35,871 bases of DNA, taken from assembly GCA_021781815.1 (NCBI GenBank), contig JAJXWB010000031.1, positions 4,272-40,142 on the forward strand, given 5' to 3'. Of this stretch, positions 27,454 to 35,759 are shown in pieces. Under the pieces are notes generated by a model that was not told the origin of the DNA, did no database searches, and saw only the letters and a program-made list of their open reading frames with translations. Within the stretch, counting starts at the first letter, position 1, and each line of letters opens with the position of its first letter. Origin of the DNA: Pseudomonadota bacterium. Lineage in GTDB: Bacteria > Pseudomonadota > Alphaproteobacteria > Rhizobiales > Beijerinckiaceae. A program made the translations under genes and the position numbers.

Positions 27454-27734
27454 GTCGGCGATTGTTTCGCGATTTCCCCGTGCGGGCCGGCTGAGGCGAC
27501 ATGGGACGGCGCAGCCGAACAACAGCTTGCGGCCGCCCCGTTGGCCCGCGCCTCCTGAATCGGCGGGCAGGGAACCGAGCCATAGGAGCAGAACACGCAG
27601 CAATCTCCGGCGAGAGGCTTGAGAAGCGCTCCGCACCCCCTGCATTCGTAGAAAAACTGGCAGGCGTCGATCGGCATCGTTTCGACGGATCGATGGCCGC
27701 ACGCAGGGCAGGTCAATGCGGATTGCAATTCCAT
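27450..27734 (-). CDS. GDCCVxC-domain small cysteine-rich protein
   Basis: A 94-residue protein with two CxxC pairs (Cys9/Cys12 and Cys31/Cys34), as in a zinc ribbon, followed by the conserved GDCCVFCSYGSVPCPP (43-58) and a further CC at 71-72. Homologues with this motif are known as GDCCVxC-domain proteins, some of them selenoproteins and some near metal-resistance genes. Here all positions are ordinary TGC cysteine codons. The last 20 residues are low in complexity. AAGG lies ten bases before ATG 27734. Its stop overlaps the enoyl-CoA hydratase-fold gene. The role is unknown, likely metal or redox related. Confidence 0.75.
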   Translation of the reverse strand: MELQSALTCPACGHRSVETMPIDACQFFYECRGCGALLKPLAGDCCVFCSYGSVPCPPIQEARANGAAASCCSAAPSHVASAGPHGEIAKQSPT

Positions 27735-27842
27735 TTTCGCGGCGCCTTCTTTCGAATAGCCATAGCATGAAAAATCCGGCAGGACGGTGGCGCGCCGCAA
27801 ACGACGCATGCGCCTGTCTGATCAGAAAGGGAAATGTGATCA

Positions 27843-28292
27843 ATGTCCCTGCATGTGGCGATTTTCGTCTCCGCGCTCCTCTGGGTGAGTTTTTGCCTTG
27901 CGGAACTCGAAATTGCGATCGAAGGGCCGGACGGCTGGGCCGCGACCTTGCCGACGTGGCGGTTGCCGGACGATCACTGGCTGACAGTCCTGCTCGGCCG
28001 GCCGGTCACGGGATACCATTTCTGGCTCATCGTCTTCGTATTTTCGATCTTGCATGTCCCCTATCTCTTCGTCACGCCGACCTGGTCGGCGGAACTGCAG
28101 ATCCTCTCGTTCAACTGCCTGTTCTGGGTGCTTGAGGATTTCCTCTGGTTCCTGCGCAATCCGGCATATGGACTCGCGAATTTCAGGCCGGAAAATATCT
28201 GGTGGCACAAGGTCTGGTGGGGCGTCATGCCCCGCGACTATTATATCGGTTCACTCGCCGGCGCAGCGCTCTATGCTTTTTCCCTGACCTGA
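27843..28292 (+). CDS. Small integral membrane protein, unknown function
   Basis: A 149-residue protein with about four hydrophobic segments: SLHVAIFVSALLWVSFCLAE, the FWLIVFVFSILHVPYLFV stretch, LQILSFNCLFWVLEDFLWF, and a C-terminal SLAGAALYAFSLT. It is unusually rich in Trp and His, with WWHKVWWGVMPRDYY near the end. I do not recognise the family. AGAAAGGGAAA stands 8-9 bases before ATG 27843. It is divergent from the GDCCVxC gene and 131 bases upstream of the M50 protease gene, with which it may be co-transcribed. Confidence 0.7.
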   Translation: MSLHVAIFVSALLWVSFCLAELEIAIEGPDGWAATLPTWRLPDDHWLTVLLGRPVTGYHFWLIVFVFSILHVPYLFVTPTWSAELQILSFNCLFWVLEDFLWFLRNPAYGLANFRPENIWWHKVWWGVMPRDYYIGSLAGAALYAFSLT

Positions 28293-28423
28293 AGGGCGAC
28301 GGCATGAGCGCAAGCTCGCCATGCCCAAACCGCCCGACTTGAACCTGGCCGCCCGCACCCCCAAAATAGGACCGTCGGCGCTCACGCCCGGCGATTGCGC
28401 CGATTCATCCCTGGAGTCTTGAA

Positions 28424-29188
28424 ATGTTCGCCGGCGCACGCAGGCAAAACGGGCTTTCCTGGCGCTTTCTCCTGCTTCTCGGCGCATTCGCCGGTCTGGG
28501 CGCAGTGCTCTATGCGGGCATTCCGCATCCCGCCGTGCTCGTGCTGGCGTTTGTAGTGGTCGGCTGGGTGATCTCGCTTTGCATCCACGAATCCGCGCAC
28601 GCGTTTGCGGCCTATCTCGGCGGCGACACATCGGTGCGCGCCCGCGGCTATCTCACGCTCGATCCAATGGCTTACGCCAATCCCGGCCTGACGTTCGGCC
28701 TGCCGATCCTGTACCTGCTGATCGGCGGCATAGGCCTGCCCGGCGGGGCGGTGGACATCCAGCGCCGGGCATTGCGCAGCCGCTGGTGGGACAGCATCGC
28801 CGCCGCCGCGGGGCCGGCCGCCAACCTGCTGGTTCTGATCCTGCTGGCGCTGCCATTTCTGCTCGATATGCCCGCGCGCGGCGGCGGCGAGGCCTTCTGG
28901 AGCGGCCTCGGCTTCCTCGCCTATCTCCAGGCGACGGCCGTCGTGCTCAATCTGCTGCCGATTCCGGGCTTCGACGGCTTCGGCGTCCTGCGTCCGCATC
29001 TGCCTTACGACATGCAGGCGCAGGCCGATCGCATCGCCGCTGGAACAGGCTTGCTGCTGCTTATCCTGTTTTTCTTCCCGCCATTCCAGATCGCAGTCCG
29101 CAACGCCAGCGTCACGGTCACGGATCGAGCCGGCATAGAGCGCTATTACGTCGGCACGGGCTTCGCCCTGTTTCGGCTGCGAATTTGA
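28424..29188 (+). CDS. Site-2 protease family (M50) membrane metalloprotease
   Basis: A 254-residue multi-pass membrane protein. The zinc-binding HESAH (55-59) lies in a hydrophobic helix (VISLCIHESAHAFAAYLGGD), and the third ligand region NLLPIPGFDGFGVL has Asp184. GPAANLLVLILL completes the family core. It has no PDZ domain and belongs to the compact rhomboid-like-length group often called site-2 protease family; its substrates are unknown. The last 40 residues form a short soluble tail. A 33-codon frame at 28321-28422 ends just before the start but lacks support. Confidence 0.88.
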   Translation: MFAGARRQNGLSWRFLLLLGAFAGLGAVLYAGIPHPAVLVLAFVVVGWVISLCIHESAHAFAAYLGGDTSVRARGYLTLDPMAYANPGLTFGLPILYLLIGGIGLPGGAVDIQRRALRSRWWDSIAAAAGPAANLLVLILLALPFLLDMPARGGGEAFWSGLGFLAYLQATAVVLNLLPIPGFDGFGVLRPHLPYDMQAQADRIAAGTGLLLLILFFFPPFQIAVRNASVTVTDRAGIERYYVGTGFALFRLRI

Positions 29189-29251
29189 TTCGCGACATGA
29201 GAACGCATCTGCACCAGGCTGACCCAATTAACATTTTTAGGAATCCCAGGC

Positions 29252-29683
29252 ATGACGAAACGCGCTCATCTCGGGCCGGCGGAAATTCAGGCGCTTCTCC
29301 GGGAGGCGTTTCCGCAGTCCTTCGAGGGCGGCGACGCCTTCATCATCGAGAAGGCGGAGCCCATGCTCGCGCGCGTGCATCTGCCCTATCACGACCGGCA
29401 TCTGCGACCGGGTGGCACGATTTCGGGACCGGCCATGTTCGCGCTGGCCGACTGCGCGCTTTATATTGCCGTGCTCGCGTCGATCGGCTGGGCGCCGATG
29501 GCGGTGACGACCAATCTTTCCATTAACTTCCTGTCGAAGCCGGACCCCGGCGACCTCGTGGCGGACTGCCGGCTGCTGAAGCTCGGCAAGAAGCTCGCGG
29601 TCGGCGAGGTTTACATGCGCTCCGCCGGCAAGGAGGACATCGTCGCCCATGCGACCGGAACTTATTCGATTCCGCCTCGATGA
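29252..29683 (+). CDS. PaaI-family hotdog-fold thioesterase
   Basis: A 143-residue cytosolic protein of the 4HBT/PaaI hotdog superfamily. It contains LPYHDRHLRPGGTISGPAMF, where the family usually has a catalytic Asp/Asn and HG, then ALADCALYIAVLA, VTTNLSINFLSKPDPGDLVA and the closing VAHATGTYSIP. It would hydrolyse an acyl-CoA of unknown chain. The start ATG 29252 follows CCCAGG. It stands 63 bases after the M50 protease gene on the same strand. Confidence 0.87.
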   Translation: MTKRAHLGPAEIQALLREAFPQSFEGGDAFIIEKAEPMLARVHLPYHDRHLRPGGTISGPAMFALADCALYIAVLASIGWAPMAVTTNLSINFLSKPDPGDLVADCRLLKLGKKLAVGEVYMRSAGKEDIVAHATGTYSIPPR

Positions 29684-29756
29684 GGTAACTGAATACCATT
29701 AATTGAAAACACCTGAATTTGCTTGATTGAGGCCGCTATCGCCCTGCAAATATGTG

Positions 29757-29785
29757 TTGACGTTGCTCCTGTCCGCCCATATACC
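29757..29785 (+). promoter_or_regulatory. rplM-rpsI promoter
   Basis: TTGACG (29757-29762) and TATACC (29780-29785) are spaced by exactly 17 bases, one of the best sigma70-type promoters in the window. Transcription should start near 29792, leaving a leader of about 58 bases. Confidence 0.8.
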
Positions 29786-29797
29786 CCGGCGATCCGA

Positions 29798-29815
29798 ACC
29801 GGCGCCCGCGTCGGT
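29798..29815 (+). promoter_or_regulatory. Leader hairpin of the rplM-rpsI mRNA
   Basis: ACCGGCG-CCCG-CGTCGGT forms a seven-pair stem with one G-U pair and a four-base loop at the very 5' end of the predicted transcript. In E. coli L13 represses its own operon through the leader. This hairpin is a candidate for such a site or a 5' stabiliser. Confidence 0.4.
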
Positions 29816-29849
29816 CGTTTCATGTTCGCGGCCCAAAGGGAATCCACCC

Positions 29850-30320
29850 ATGTACGGCAACACCTATTCGGCCAAGCCAGCCGATATCGAAAAGAAGTGG
29901 CTGCTGATCGACGCCAAGGGGCTTGTCGTCGGCCGTCTGGCTTCGCTCATCGCCATGCGCTTGCGTGGCAAGCACAAGGCGACCTTCACGCCGCACATGG
30001 ACGACGGCGACAACGTCATTGTCATCAATGCCGACAAGGTCGTGCTGACCGGCCGCAAGCGTGAACAGAAGATCTATTATCATCACACCGGCTTTCCCGG
30101 CGGCATCAAGGAGCGTTCTGCAAAGTTCATCCTTGAGGGTCGCTTCCCCGAGCGCGTGCTTGAGAAGGCCGTGGAGCGCATGCTTCCGCGCGGACCGCTC
30201 GGCCGCAGGCAACTCGGCAACCTCCGCGTCTACAAGGGCGCTGAACACCCTCACGCCGCGCAAAACCCGATCACGGTGGATATCGCCGCCATGAACTCCA
30301 AGAACAGCCGGAGCGCCTGA
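29850..30320 (+). CDS. rplM: 50S ribosomal protein L13
   Basis: A 156-residue large-subunit protein that binds 23S rRNA early in assembly. Family signatures include [68 protein letters not shown] and [24 protein letters not shown] stands 8-15 bases before ATG 29850. The frame reaching further upstream crosses the promoter and is not used. It forms an operon with rpsI, two bases downstream. Confidence 0.99.
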   Translation: MYGNTYSAKPADIEKKWLLIDAKGLVVGRLASLIAMRLRGKHKATFTPHMDDGDNVIVINADKVVLTGRKREQKIYYHHTGFPGGIKERSAKFILEGRFPERVLEKAVERMLPRGPLGRRQLGNLRVYKGAEHPHAAQNPITVDIAAMNSKNSRSA

Positions 30321-30322
30321 TT

Positions 30323-30799
30323 ATGGCCGAGACGCTTTCCTCCCTCTCTGACCTCATGCCTGCCGGCGTCGCCGCTCCGGACGCCCCGCATTACGAGAAG
30401 AAAGTCGACAAGCTCGGCCGCGCCTATGCGACCGGCAAGCGCAAGGACGCGGTCGCCCGCGTCTGGATCAAGCCGGGCTCCGGCAAGGTCACGGTCAACG
30501 GCCGCGCGCTCGAAGTCTATTTCGCGCGCCCGGTGCTGCGCATGATCCTGCGACAGCCGCTGGAAGTCACCAACCGCGTCGATCAGTACGACATGATGAT
30601 CTCGGTCGCCGGCGGCGGGCTGTCCGGTCAGGCCGGCGCTGTGCGTCACGGCCTGTCCAAGGCGCTGTTCCACTTCGAGCCCGAGCTTCGTCCGCTTCTC
30701 AAGAAGGCAGGCTTCCTGACTCGCGACTCGCGCGTCGTCGAGCGCAAGAAATACGGGCGCAAGAAAGCCCGTCGCAGCTTCCAGTTCTCGAAGCGCTGA
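30323..30799 (+). CDS. rpsI: 30S ribosomal protein S9
   Basis: A 158-residue small-subunit protein whose basic C-terminal tail reaches the P-site tRNA. The conserved core is [47 protein letters not shown] and [20 protein letters not shown] with the terminal KR. The first 30 residues are an extension usual in alphaproteobacteria. It starts two bases after the rplM stop and is followed by a strong terminator. Confidence 0.99.
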   Translation: MAETLSSLSDLMPAGVAAPDAPHYEKKVDKLGRAYATGKRKDAVARVWIKPGSGKVTVNGRALEVYFARPVLRMILRQPLEVTNRVDQYDMMISVAGGGLSGQAGAVRHGLSKALFHFEPELRPLLKKAGFLTRDSRVVERKKYGRKKARRSFQFSKR

Positions 30800-30823
30800 T
30801 CCGGTCCGCGCAGGCGAAATCAA

Positions 30824-30849
30824 GGGGCGGCTCTCGGGCCGCCCTTTTT
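30824..30849 (+). terminator. Rho-independent terminator after rpsI
   Basis: GGGCGGC (30825-30831) and GCCGCCC (30838-30844) form a perfect stem with a six-base loop, followed by TTTTT (30845-30849). It separates the ribosomal operon from the agmatinase-like gene. Confidence 0.92.
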
Positions 30850-30917
30850 CATTGCGGATCCTTTCCTTTTTCATCGTCTTGCGCGACCTTCGGCCGAACC
30901 GAGCGCAGGGACGAGAT

Positions 30918-31868
30918 ATGCCGGACGATCCAGCGCCCATTGACAACGCCATCGCCGGACCGCTGCGCGGCGGCGCGGAGGAGGCGACCTTTTCCGGCGT
31001 CCTGTCCTTCATGCGCCGCCGCTACGCCAAGGATCTCGCGGGCGCCGACGTCGCCGTCTGGGGCGTGCCGTTCGACGGCGCAACCTCCAACCGGCCGGGC
31101 GCGCGCTTTGGCCCGCAGGCAATCCGCCGCGCCTCCGCCCTCTTTGATGGCGACCCGCAATATCCCTCGCGCGAAGACCCGTTCGCGCGGCTCGCCGTGA
31201 TCGACTACGGCGATTGTGTTTTGCCGCGCGGCGTCGCGCCGGACGCGCCCGCCGCCATCGAACGGCAGGCGCGCGCCATTCTCGATCGCGGCGTCCATCT
31301 CGTCACGCTCGGCGGCGATCATTTCATCACCCTGCCGCTCCTGCGCGCCCATGCCGCGCGCCACGGACCGCTCGCGCTCGTCCAGTTCGACGCCCATCAG
31401 GACACTTGGGACGATGGCGAGGGCGCGATCACCCACGGCAGTTTCGTGCCGGCCGCGGTCAGGGAAGGGCTGATCGACCCCGCCCATTCCATCCAGATCG
31501 GCGTTCGCACCGTCGCACCGCGCGATTGCGGCCTGAAGATCCTCGACGCCGACGCCTGCGCGGACTTGCGCCCAAGCGATATCGCCGCTGTGCTCGCCGA
31601 GCGGGTCGGCGGGACTCCGGCCTATCTCACCTTCGACATCGACGGCCTCGACCCGGCTTTCGCGCCGGGTACGGGCACCCCGGTCGCCGGCGGTCTGACC
31701 AGCGCGCAGGCGCTGGGCGCCATCTGGGGCCTGCGCAATCTCGACTGGCGCGGCATGGACGTGGTGGAAGTCTCGCCGCCCTATGATCACGCCGACATCA
31801 CGGCGATTGCGGCGGCGAGCGTCGTCCAGCGCTACCTGCAAATTCTGGCCGCGCGCTGGCCCATCTGA
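30918..31868 (+). CDS. Agmatinase-family ureohydrolase
   Basis: A 316-residue binuclear Mn enzyme of the arginase/agmatinase superfamily, which hydrolyses a guanidino compound to urea and an amine. Metal ligands are all present: His135 (LGGDHF), Asp158, His160 and Asp162 (QFDAHQD), and Asp240 and Asp242 (TFDIDGLDPAFAPG). The N-terminal GVPFDGATSNRPGARFGPQAIR is typical of agmatinases. The exact substrate (agmatine, guanidinobutyrate, guanidine or another) cannot be set from sequence, so I give no symbol. GGGACGAG lies shortly before ATG 30918. It lies between the rpsI terminator and argC. Confidence 0.9.
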   Translation: MPDDPAPIDNAIAGPLRGGAEEATFSGVLSFMRRRYAKDLAGADVAVWGVPFDGATSNRPGARFGPQAIRRASALFDGDPQYPSREDPFARLAVIDYGDCVLPRGVAPDAPAAIERQARAILDRGVHLVTLGGDHFITLPLLRAHAARHGPLALVQFDAHQDTWDDGEGAITHGSFVPAAVREGLIDPAHSIQIGVRTVAPRDCGLKILDADACADLRPSDIAAVLAERVGGTPAYLTFDIDGLDPAFAPGTGTPVAGGLTSAQALGAIWGLRNLDWRGMDVVEVSPPYDHADITAIAAASVVQRYLQILAARWPI

Positions 31869-32074
31869 TCCAGATCGAACCCCACCTGGCGACCACCGTC
31901 GACCGCGGAGGCAGGAATTTCAACGATCACGCAGGAGCCAGCGCGGTTGACAACCCACCGCGCGCCCTGCATCACAAGCCCATGATGACAACGATCCGCT
32001 ACCGACGTTGATGCCCTCGCGCGCCGCGCGCATGTTTCCTTTTTTCTCCCCTCACAGCGCATCAGGGTCGTGTC

Positions 32075-32992
32075 ATGGCCTTCAAGATATTCATCGACGG
32101 CGAGGCCGGAACGACCGGGCTCGAAATCCGGGAAAAGCTCGGGCCGCACAAGGGCGTCGAGCTGGTCTCGATCGATCCGGAACGCCGCAAGGACGCCGGC
32201 GCCAAGACGGAACTGCTCGCCTCGGTCGATGTCGCCATCCTGTGCCTGCCTGACGATGCCGCCAGACAGACCGCGGCGATTGTCGCAAGCATGGGAGACG
32301 AAGGCCCCCGCCTGATCGACGCCTCGACCGCCCATCGGACCGCCGACGGATGGACCTATGGTTTCCCGGAAATGGTCGAGGGGCAGGGCGCGCTCATCCG
32401 CGCGGCGAAGCGGGTCTCCAATCCCGGTTGCTACGCCACCGGCGCCATTGCCCTCTTGCGCCCGCTGATCGACGCCGGCCTGATCCCGGCCGCTTTCCCT
32501 ATCACGATCAACGCGGTCTCCGGCTATTCGGGCGGCGGCCGACAGATGATTGAGGCCTACGAGACGCATAATGCGCCGCTGTTCGAGGTCTATGGACTCG
32601 GTCTCGAACACAAGCATACGCCCGAAATCGTCAAATGGTCGGGTCTGGCGGCGCGCCCCTTGTTCGTTCCCTCGGTCGGCAACTTCCGGCAGGGTATGCT
32701 CGTCAGCATCCCGCTGCAGCTCGACGCATTGCCCGGCGGACCAAAAGCCGCCGATATCGAGGCCGCGTTCGCCGCACGTTACGCCGGCCAGAAGCATGTG
32801 CGCTGCATGCATCCGGACGAGTCCGGCCGCATCGATGCGCTCGCGCTCAACGGGACGAACGACCTTGAGGTCATGGTCTACGCCAACGAAGCGCGCCGGC
32901 AGGCCGTTCTGATCGCGCGGCTCGACAATCTTGGCAAGGGCGCATCCGGCGCCGCCGTGCAAAACCTCGAGATCATGCTCGATCTGAGCTGA
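32075..32992 (+). CDS. argC: N-acetyl-gamma-glutamyl-phosphate reductase (type 2)
   Basis: A 305-residue NADPH-dependent dehydrogenase of arginine biosynthesis that reduces N-acetylglutamyl phosphate to the semialdehyde. It is the shorter type 2 form common in alphaproteobacteria. It begins [17 protein letters not shown] for nucleotide binding. The catalytic Cys119 is in [16 protein letters not shown], and [14 protein letters not shown] and [15 protein letters not shown] follow. The 206 bases upstream contain no supported gene; a TTGACA occurs there without a good -10 partner. There is no strong Shine-Dalgarno (TCAGGGTCGTGTC). Confidence 0.96.
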   Translation: MAFKIFIDGEAGTTGLEIREKLGPHKGVELVSIDPERRKDAGAKTELLASVDVAILCLPDDAARQTAAIVASMGDEGPRLIDASTAHRTADGWTYGFPEMVEGQGALIRAAKRVSNPGCYATGAIALLRPLIDAGLIPAAFPITINAVSGYSGGGRQMIEAYETHNAPLFEVYGLGLEHKHTPEIVKWSGLAARPLFVPSVGNFRQGMLVSIPLQLDALPGGPKAADIEAAFAARYAGQKHVRCMHPDESGRIDALALNGTNDLEVMVYANEARRQAVLIARLDNLGKGASGAAVQNLEIMLDLS

Positions 32993-33054
32993 ACCTGCCC
33001 TTTCCGGGCGCGACCGGAGACACGATTGGCGACTCCGGCGCGCGTAGGGACGTC

Positions 33055-33975
33055 TCAGGCGGCCCGGCTCTGCGTCGCTGTCCAGCGGCCGATCTTCTCG
33101 TGCCCGAGCAAAGCCTTGAGGCGCAACGCATAGCCGACGCGCGGCGTCTCGTCGAAGCCGCACGCGGCCAGTTCCGGCGTCAGTTTCTTGGCGTCGATCA
33201 GCCGGAACTGCCGGTTGTCCAGCTCCCGCGCGAGCACGGCGATGCCGGCCATCCGACAGGCCCTGTCCCTGAAGCGCAGCGCCTCGATCACGAAGACGCG
33301 CCCGACGGCCACGCCGAAGCCGTTGCCGATCTTCTCGCCGCTCTTCGAGACAATGTCGAAGGAATGGGCGAATCCTGCGTCGAACAGATGGGCGAACGCC
33401 CACTTCAGGCGTGGCGGCGTCGGAACCTCCGTCGTGTCGCACAGCGCGGTCTCGAAATCCTTGTCAAAAACCACCGTCGCGGCGATATCGCCGGCGGCGT
33501 CGGCGCCGGCGAGCCGCCGCGCGAGGGTCGCAGGCGCGACGACGGCGCGGTTGCTTGGCGCCCACCACTTCATCGGCCCGAGATGAGAGGAGGGAAAAAG
33601 CCCTCGCTCGTAGGCGTCCATGACGGTCGCCACCGAAAGATCGTCGGCGACGCCGCACAGCCCGTCCGGCGAGGCGAGCGCGCGATCGGGATCTGGCAGG
33701 CCGATCGCGCCGATGGTCTTGTCGCGGACAAGCAATTCGAGCGTGCGCGCCAAACCGCCGGGGCCGTCGCGCCGCAGGGCGGCGTAGGTGGCCTTCAAAA
33801 TCCGCGCCGCGCTCTGGAGCGGGCTTTCGGCGAACATGGCGCGGCGCAATTCGCGCCGGGCGGCGGGCGACAGCGGCGGCGGCGGTTCGACGCCGGGCGA
33901 GAACAGGGAGGCCAGCTCCGCAAGCCGGGCCCGTCCCGCAAGCATCTTCGTCACGTCGCTTTGATGAATGGTCAT
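33055..33975 (-). CDS. Divergent leucyl/phenylalanyl-tRNA-protein transferase homologue
   Basis: A 306-residue protein. The C-terminal two thirds resemble Aat, which adds Leu or Phe to N-terminal Arg or Lys for the N-degron pathway. Matching features are MDAYERGLFPSSHLGPMKWW, APSNRAVVAP, GFAHSFDIVSKSGEKIGNGF, FGVAVGRVFVIEALRF and FRLIDAKKLTPELAACGF. Differences are large: an extra N-terminal region of about 110 residues, no clear counterpart of the Cys/Trp-rich stretch after the RR box, and changed residues in the usual FGESMFS motif. It may be a transferase with other specificity or a non-catalytic relative. ATG 33975 has no strong Shine-Dalgarno. It is divergent from guaA. Confidence 0.72.
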   Translation of the reverse strand: MTIHQSDVTKMLAGRARLAELASLFSPGVEPPPPLSPAARRELRRAMFAESPLQSAARILKATYAALRRDGPGGLARTLELLVRDKTIGAIGLPDPDRALASPDGLCGVADDLSVATVMDAYERGLFPSSHLGPMKWWAPSNRAVVAPATLARRLAGADAAGDIAATVVFDKDFETALCDTTEVPTPPRLKWAFAHLFDAGFAHSFDIVSKSGEKIGNGFGVAVGRVFVIEALRFRDRACRMAGIAVLARELDNRQFRLIDAKKLTPELAACGFDETPRVGYALRLKALLGHEKIGRWTATQSRAA

Positions 33976-34151
33976 AACGGCTTCCGCTTTCCCGCCCGAT
34001 TTCGGCGGCAGGCGGACGCTACGACCGCTCCCGTTGCGGCCGCCTCAAACGGAAACGTCGAAAACCCGTATAAACCCGTTAGGAATTGGGCTGCGACCGT
34101 TGCGCGCGCCGGCCCGTTCGCCTAATCCCGTCCCTTGTTGGCGAGGACCAG

Positions 34152-35759
34152 ATGACCGCGACCCAGACCCCAAACCCGCACAGGGAAATCGTCGACCGCC
34201 ACGACAAGGTGCTGATCGTCGACTTCGGTTCGCAGGTGACGCAGCTGATCGCGCGGCGCGTGCGCGAGGCGGGCGTCTATTGCGAAATTCATCCGTTTCA
34301 GGCCGCGTCCAAGGCCTTTGCCGAATTGCGTCCCAAGGCCGTGATCCTCTCGGGCGGCCCCGCGTCCGTCACCGAACCCGGCTCGCCGCGCGCGCCGGAC
34401 TCGATCTTTGCGGCCGGCGTCCCGATCCTGTCGATCTGCTACGGCCAGCAGACCACGGCCGTCCAGTTGGGCGGCGCGGTGGAGGGCGGACACGCCGCCG
34501 AATTCGGCCGCGCCGAGGTCGAGATCATCGAGGATTCGGCGCTGTTTCGCGGAATATGGGAAAAGGGCGGTAAATATCCGGTCTGGATGAGCCACGGCGA
34601 TCGCGTGACACGCCTTCCCGAAGGCTTTTCGGTCAAGGCCGTCAGCGAGAACGCGCCATTTGCCGTCGCCACGGACGAGAGGCGCCGCATCTACACCACC
34701 ATGTTCCACCCGGAGGTCGTGCATACGCCCGACGGCGCGAGGCTGCTGGCGAATTTCGTGCACGAGGTCGCCGGTCTGCGGCGCGACTGGACCATGGCCG
34801 CGTTCCGACAGGAGGCCATCGCCGCCATCCGCCATCAGGTGGGGCAGGGCCGCGTGCTCTGCGGCCTGTCGGGCGGCGTCGACTCGTCGGTTGCGGCTGT
34901 GTTGCTGCACGAGGCGATCGGCGATCGTCTCACCTGCGTCTTTGTCGATCACGGCCTGATGCGGCAGGGCGAGGCGGACGAGGTCGTCAGCCTGTTCCGC
35001 GACCATTACAACATCCCGCTCGTACATGTGGACGCAGAAGCGCAGTTCCTGCGCGAACTCGACGGGATCGCCGACCCCGAGCAGAAGCGCAAGACCATCG
35101 GCCGGCTGTTCATCGAGGTGTTCGAGGCGGAAGCCGGGAAGATCGGGGCCGACGGCAAGGGCGCGCCGGAGTTTCTGGCGCAGGGCACGCTGTACCCGGA
35201 CGTGATCGAGAGCGTCAGCTTCGCCGGCGGCCCCTCCGTCACCATCAAGAGCCATCACAACGTCGGCGGTCTGCCCGAGCGCATGAACATGAAGCTCGTC
35301 GAGCCGCTGCGCGAATTGTTCAAGGACGAGGTGCGCGCGCTCGGCCGCGAACTCGGCCTGCCCGAGGCCTTCGTCGGCCGTCACCCCTTTCCCGGCCCCG
35401 GACTGGCGATCCGCATCCCCGGCGCCGTCACGCGTGAAAAACTCGACATCCTGCGCAAGGCCGACGCCGTCTATCTCGACGAAATCCGCAAGGCCGGCCT
35501 TTACGACAAGATCTGGCAGGCCTTCGCCGTCCTGCTGCCGGTGAGAACCGTCGGCGTGATGGGCGACGGCCGCACCTACGACCACGTCTGCGCGCTCCGC
35601 GCCGTGACGAGCATCGACGGGATGACAGCCGACTTCTTCCCCTACGACATGAACTTTCTCGGCCGCGCGGCCACGCGCATCATCAACGAGGTGAAGGGCG
35701 TGAACAGGGTGGTCTACGACGTAACGAGCAAGCCGCCGGGCACGATCGAGTGGGAATGA
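34152..35759 (+). CDS. guaA: GMP synthase (glutamine-hydrolysing)
   Basis: A 535-residue enzyme converting XMP to GMP. The N-terminal class I glutamine amidotransferase starts [18 protein letters not shown]. It has the nucleophile Cys96 (LSICYGQQ) and the HxE pair in MFHPEVVHT. The ATP-pyrophosphatase domain has the PP-loop [17 protein letters not shown]. The dimerisation domain ends in the standard [11 protein letters not shown] 34152 follows GAGGACCAG. A TATAAA at 34069-34074 is a possible -10. The 3' end is a known integration site for islands, and the sequence beyond it changes in character. Confidence 0.98.
   Translation: MTATQTPNPHREIVDRHDKVLIVDFGSQVTQLIARRVREAGVYCEIHPFQAASKAFAELRPKAVILSGGPASVTEPGSPRAPDSIFAAGVPILSICYGQQTTAVQLGGAVEGGHAAEFGRAEVEIIEDSALFRGIWEKGGKYPVWMSHGDRVTRLPEGFSVKAVSENAPFAVATDERRRIYTTMFHPEVVHTPDGARLLANFVHEVAGLRRDWTMAAFRQEAIAAIRHQVGQGRVLCGLSGGVDSSVAAVLLHEAIGDRLTCVFVDHGLMRQGEADEVVSLFRDHYNIPLVHVDAEAQFLRELDGIADPEQKRKTIGRLFIEVFEAEAGKIGADGKGAPEFLAQGTLYPDVIESVSFAGGPSVTIKSHHNVGGLPERMNMKLVEPLRELFKDEVRALGRELGLPEAFVGRHPFPGPGLAIRIPGAVTREKLDILRKADAVYLDEIRKAGLYDKIWQAFAVLLPVRTVGVMGDGRTYDHVCALRAVTSIDGMTADFFPYDMNFLGRAATRIINEVKGVNRVVYDVTSKPPGTIEWE

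Noticed and set aside
27588-27608. Selenocysteine in the GDCCVxC motif
   Set aside because: Some homologues are selenoproteins, but here the motif is encoded by TGC codons and no in-frame TGA is present.
28321-28422. A 33-codon frame ending just before the M50 protease start
   Set aside because: No convincing ribosome-binding site and no recognisable sequence, although the close spacing to the next start is suggestive.
31869-32074. A possible gene in the gap between the agmatinase-like gene and argC
   Set aside because: A minus-strand frame gives a plausible short peptide but continues as an antisense frame of argC with no motif. A TTGACA at about 31947 lacks a -10 partner.
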